Positions 5,089-6,128 of a stretch of DNA of 6,128 bases are shown one piece after another. Location of the stretch: assembly GCA_019057775.1 (NCBI GenBank), contig JAHLWT010000252.1, forward strand, positions 1-6,128, written 5' to 3'. Position 1 is the first letter of the stretch, and each line of letters begins with the position of its first letter. The stretch comes from Promethearchaeota archaeon (lineage in GTDB: Archaea; Asgardarchaeota; Lokiarchaeia; Sigynarchaeales; SOKP01). Both the position numbers and the translations under genes were made by a program. The notes under the pieces are model-generated. The model was given only the letters and a program-made list of their open reading frames with translations. It had not been told where the DNA came from and did not search any database.

Positions 5089-6120
5089 ATGGATGTGATT
5101 AATAGAAAAGAATTACTAAGCAGTGATAGATTATCTGTAAAAGAGAGAGTTTTAAAGAATTTCCGGTTTGTTATATCTCATAGTGTATTTGGACCTTTAT
5201 TAGCTCTTTTTTTAATAACAATTATTTTTACAATCGGTACAAATGGTTTTTTCCTCTCCTTGAGAAACATCCTAACTATTTTAAATTTATCAGGAGTGTT
5301 AGCAATAATTGCTTTGGGAGTTTCTATGCCTATTCTCATGGGAGGTATCGATTTATCCGTTGAAGGTGTTATGTCTTTAACATCTGTAATTATGGGATTT
5401 CTTGTAAAAAACTCTCAAACGAATATCGACATAGGATTTTGGGTGATACCGGTAGTTATGATAATAGGTTCTATTGTTGGCATAATAAACGGATTATTAA
5501 ATACAAAATTAAAAATTCCTTCTTTTATGGCGACTTTAGGGATGGGTTTTGTAGCCCAAGGATTGGCTGTTATACTTAGCAAAGGTGCAACCATCCCTTT
5601 CTTGGATCCCCGGTTTCAAGATTTAGCAAACGGAAAACGATTGTTGGGAATACCTAATATAACTATAATTGCTGTAATTTTAGGTGTTATTTTATTAATA
5701 ATGCAGAGACGTACACCCCTAGGTAAATCAATTTATGCTATTGGGGGGAATGAAGAATTAGCTAAACAATCTGGAATTAATGCGGAAAGAGTAAAAATAA
5801 GTATTTTCGGTCTTGCCGGTTGCCTTTATGGTATTGCGGCATTTTTTTTATGCTCAAGACTAAATTGTGCTAACCCAACATTAAGCAAAGGTTTCCTTTT
5901 TCCGGCAATTACGGCTGCAATTGTTGGGGGGACAGCATTAACTGGAGGAATAGGAGGGGCATTAAATGCTTTCATAGGAACTTTAGTAGTAACTGGTCTG
6001 AACAATGGTATGGTACTTATGCAAATTAATCCATATATCCAAGGAGCTGTAATGGGATTTATATTAATCGGAGCAGTTGCTATAACGATTGATCGTGAGA
6101 AGATAGGAATAATTAAGTAA
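5089..6120 (+). CDS. sugar ABC transporter permease (RbsC/AraH/MglC-like)
   Basis: This 343-residue inner-membrane protein is a BPD_transp_2 permease, which forms the channel of ribose/galactose-type (CUT2) importers. About 8-10 hydrophobic helices are visible, including 34-50, 62-84, 117-138, 143-165, 190-206, 235-257, 290-305 and 316-333. Family hallmarks are GGIDLSVEGVMSLTS (85-99), the cytoplasmic loop IGGNEELAKQSGIN (218-231) expected to contact the ATPase, GGTALTGGIGG (280-290), and NNGMVLMQINPYIQGAVMG near the end. The length is typical and the C-terminus is complete. The start has two options: ATG 5089 has GGAG (5083-5086) only two bases away, whereas GTG 5095 has it at eight bases. 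The true protein may therefore lack the first two residues. It lies 137 bases after the binding-protein stop, beyond a terminator, and should pair with that protein. The ATPase is not in the window: only eight bases remain after the stop. Confidence 0.93.
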   Translation: MDVINRKELLSSDRLSVKERVLKNFRFVISHSVFGPLLALFLITIIFTIGTNGFFLSLRNILTILNLSGVLAIIALGVSMPILMGGIDLSVEGVMSLTSVIMGFLVKNSQTNIDIGFWVIPVVMIIGSIVGIINGLLNTKLKIPSFMATLGMGFVAQGLAVILSKGATIPFLDPRFQDLANGKRLLGIPNITIIAVILGVILLIMQRRTPLGKSIYAIGGNEELAKQSGINAERVKISIFGLAGCLYGIAAFFLCSRLNCANPTLSKGFLFPAITAAIVGGTALTGGIGGALNAFIGTLVVTGLNNGMVLMQINPYIQGAVMGFILIGAVAITIDREKIGIIK

Positions 6121-6128
6121 TTTAAGTT

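Overview
The window looks like part of a carbohydrate (or polyol/sugar-derivative) uptake and catabolism locus from a low-G+C, probably anaerobic bacterium. The DNA is visibly A/T-rich, start sites carry strong Shine-Dalgarno sequences, and GTG is used as a start. These traits fit Bacillota-like or other low-G+C anaerobes. The substrate-binding protein has an ordinary cleavable signal peptide with no lipobox cysteine. That hints at a cell with an outer membrane (for example Atribacterota, Thermotogota or Halanaerobiales), but the lineage cannot be fixed from this sequence.

All supported genes are on the + strand. Positions 2-97 may be the last 31 codons of an unidentified upstream gene. A regulatory stretch follows (about 97-205): a TetR-operator-like inverted repeat, a TTGACA promoter, and a 10-bp perfect palindrome of the kind bound by HutC-type GntR regulators. 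It leads into a GntR/HutC-family repressor (218-958). After 131 bases holding a possible hairpin and a weak promoter come two tightly spaced enzyme genes: a zinc-type medium-chain dehydrogenase (1090-2136) and an L-fucose/L-arabinose isomerase-family protein (2158-3594). A 316-base gap (3595-3910) precedes a sugar ABC substrate-binding protein (3911-4951). In that gap a perfect 10-base anti-Shine-Dalgarno match drives only a three-codon reading frame. A strong hairpin terminator (4983-5023) separates the binding protein from an RbsC-type permease (5089-6120).

The simplest model is that the binding protein and permease import a sugar or polyol with an ATPase encoded outside the window, probably just downstream. 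The dehydrogenase and isomerase would then interconvert polyol, ketose and aldose forms, and the GntR protein would switch the locus in response to a pathway metabolite. The families are secure; the substrate is not. No kinase, aldolase or ATPase is visible, and no wholly new type of system is evident. The unusual points are the undefined dehydrogenase/isomerase pathway, the three-codon leader frame with an ideal ribosome binding site, and the operator-like repeats.
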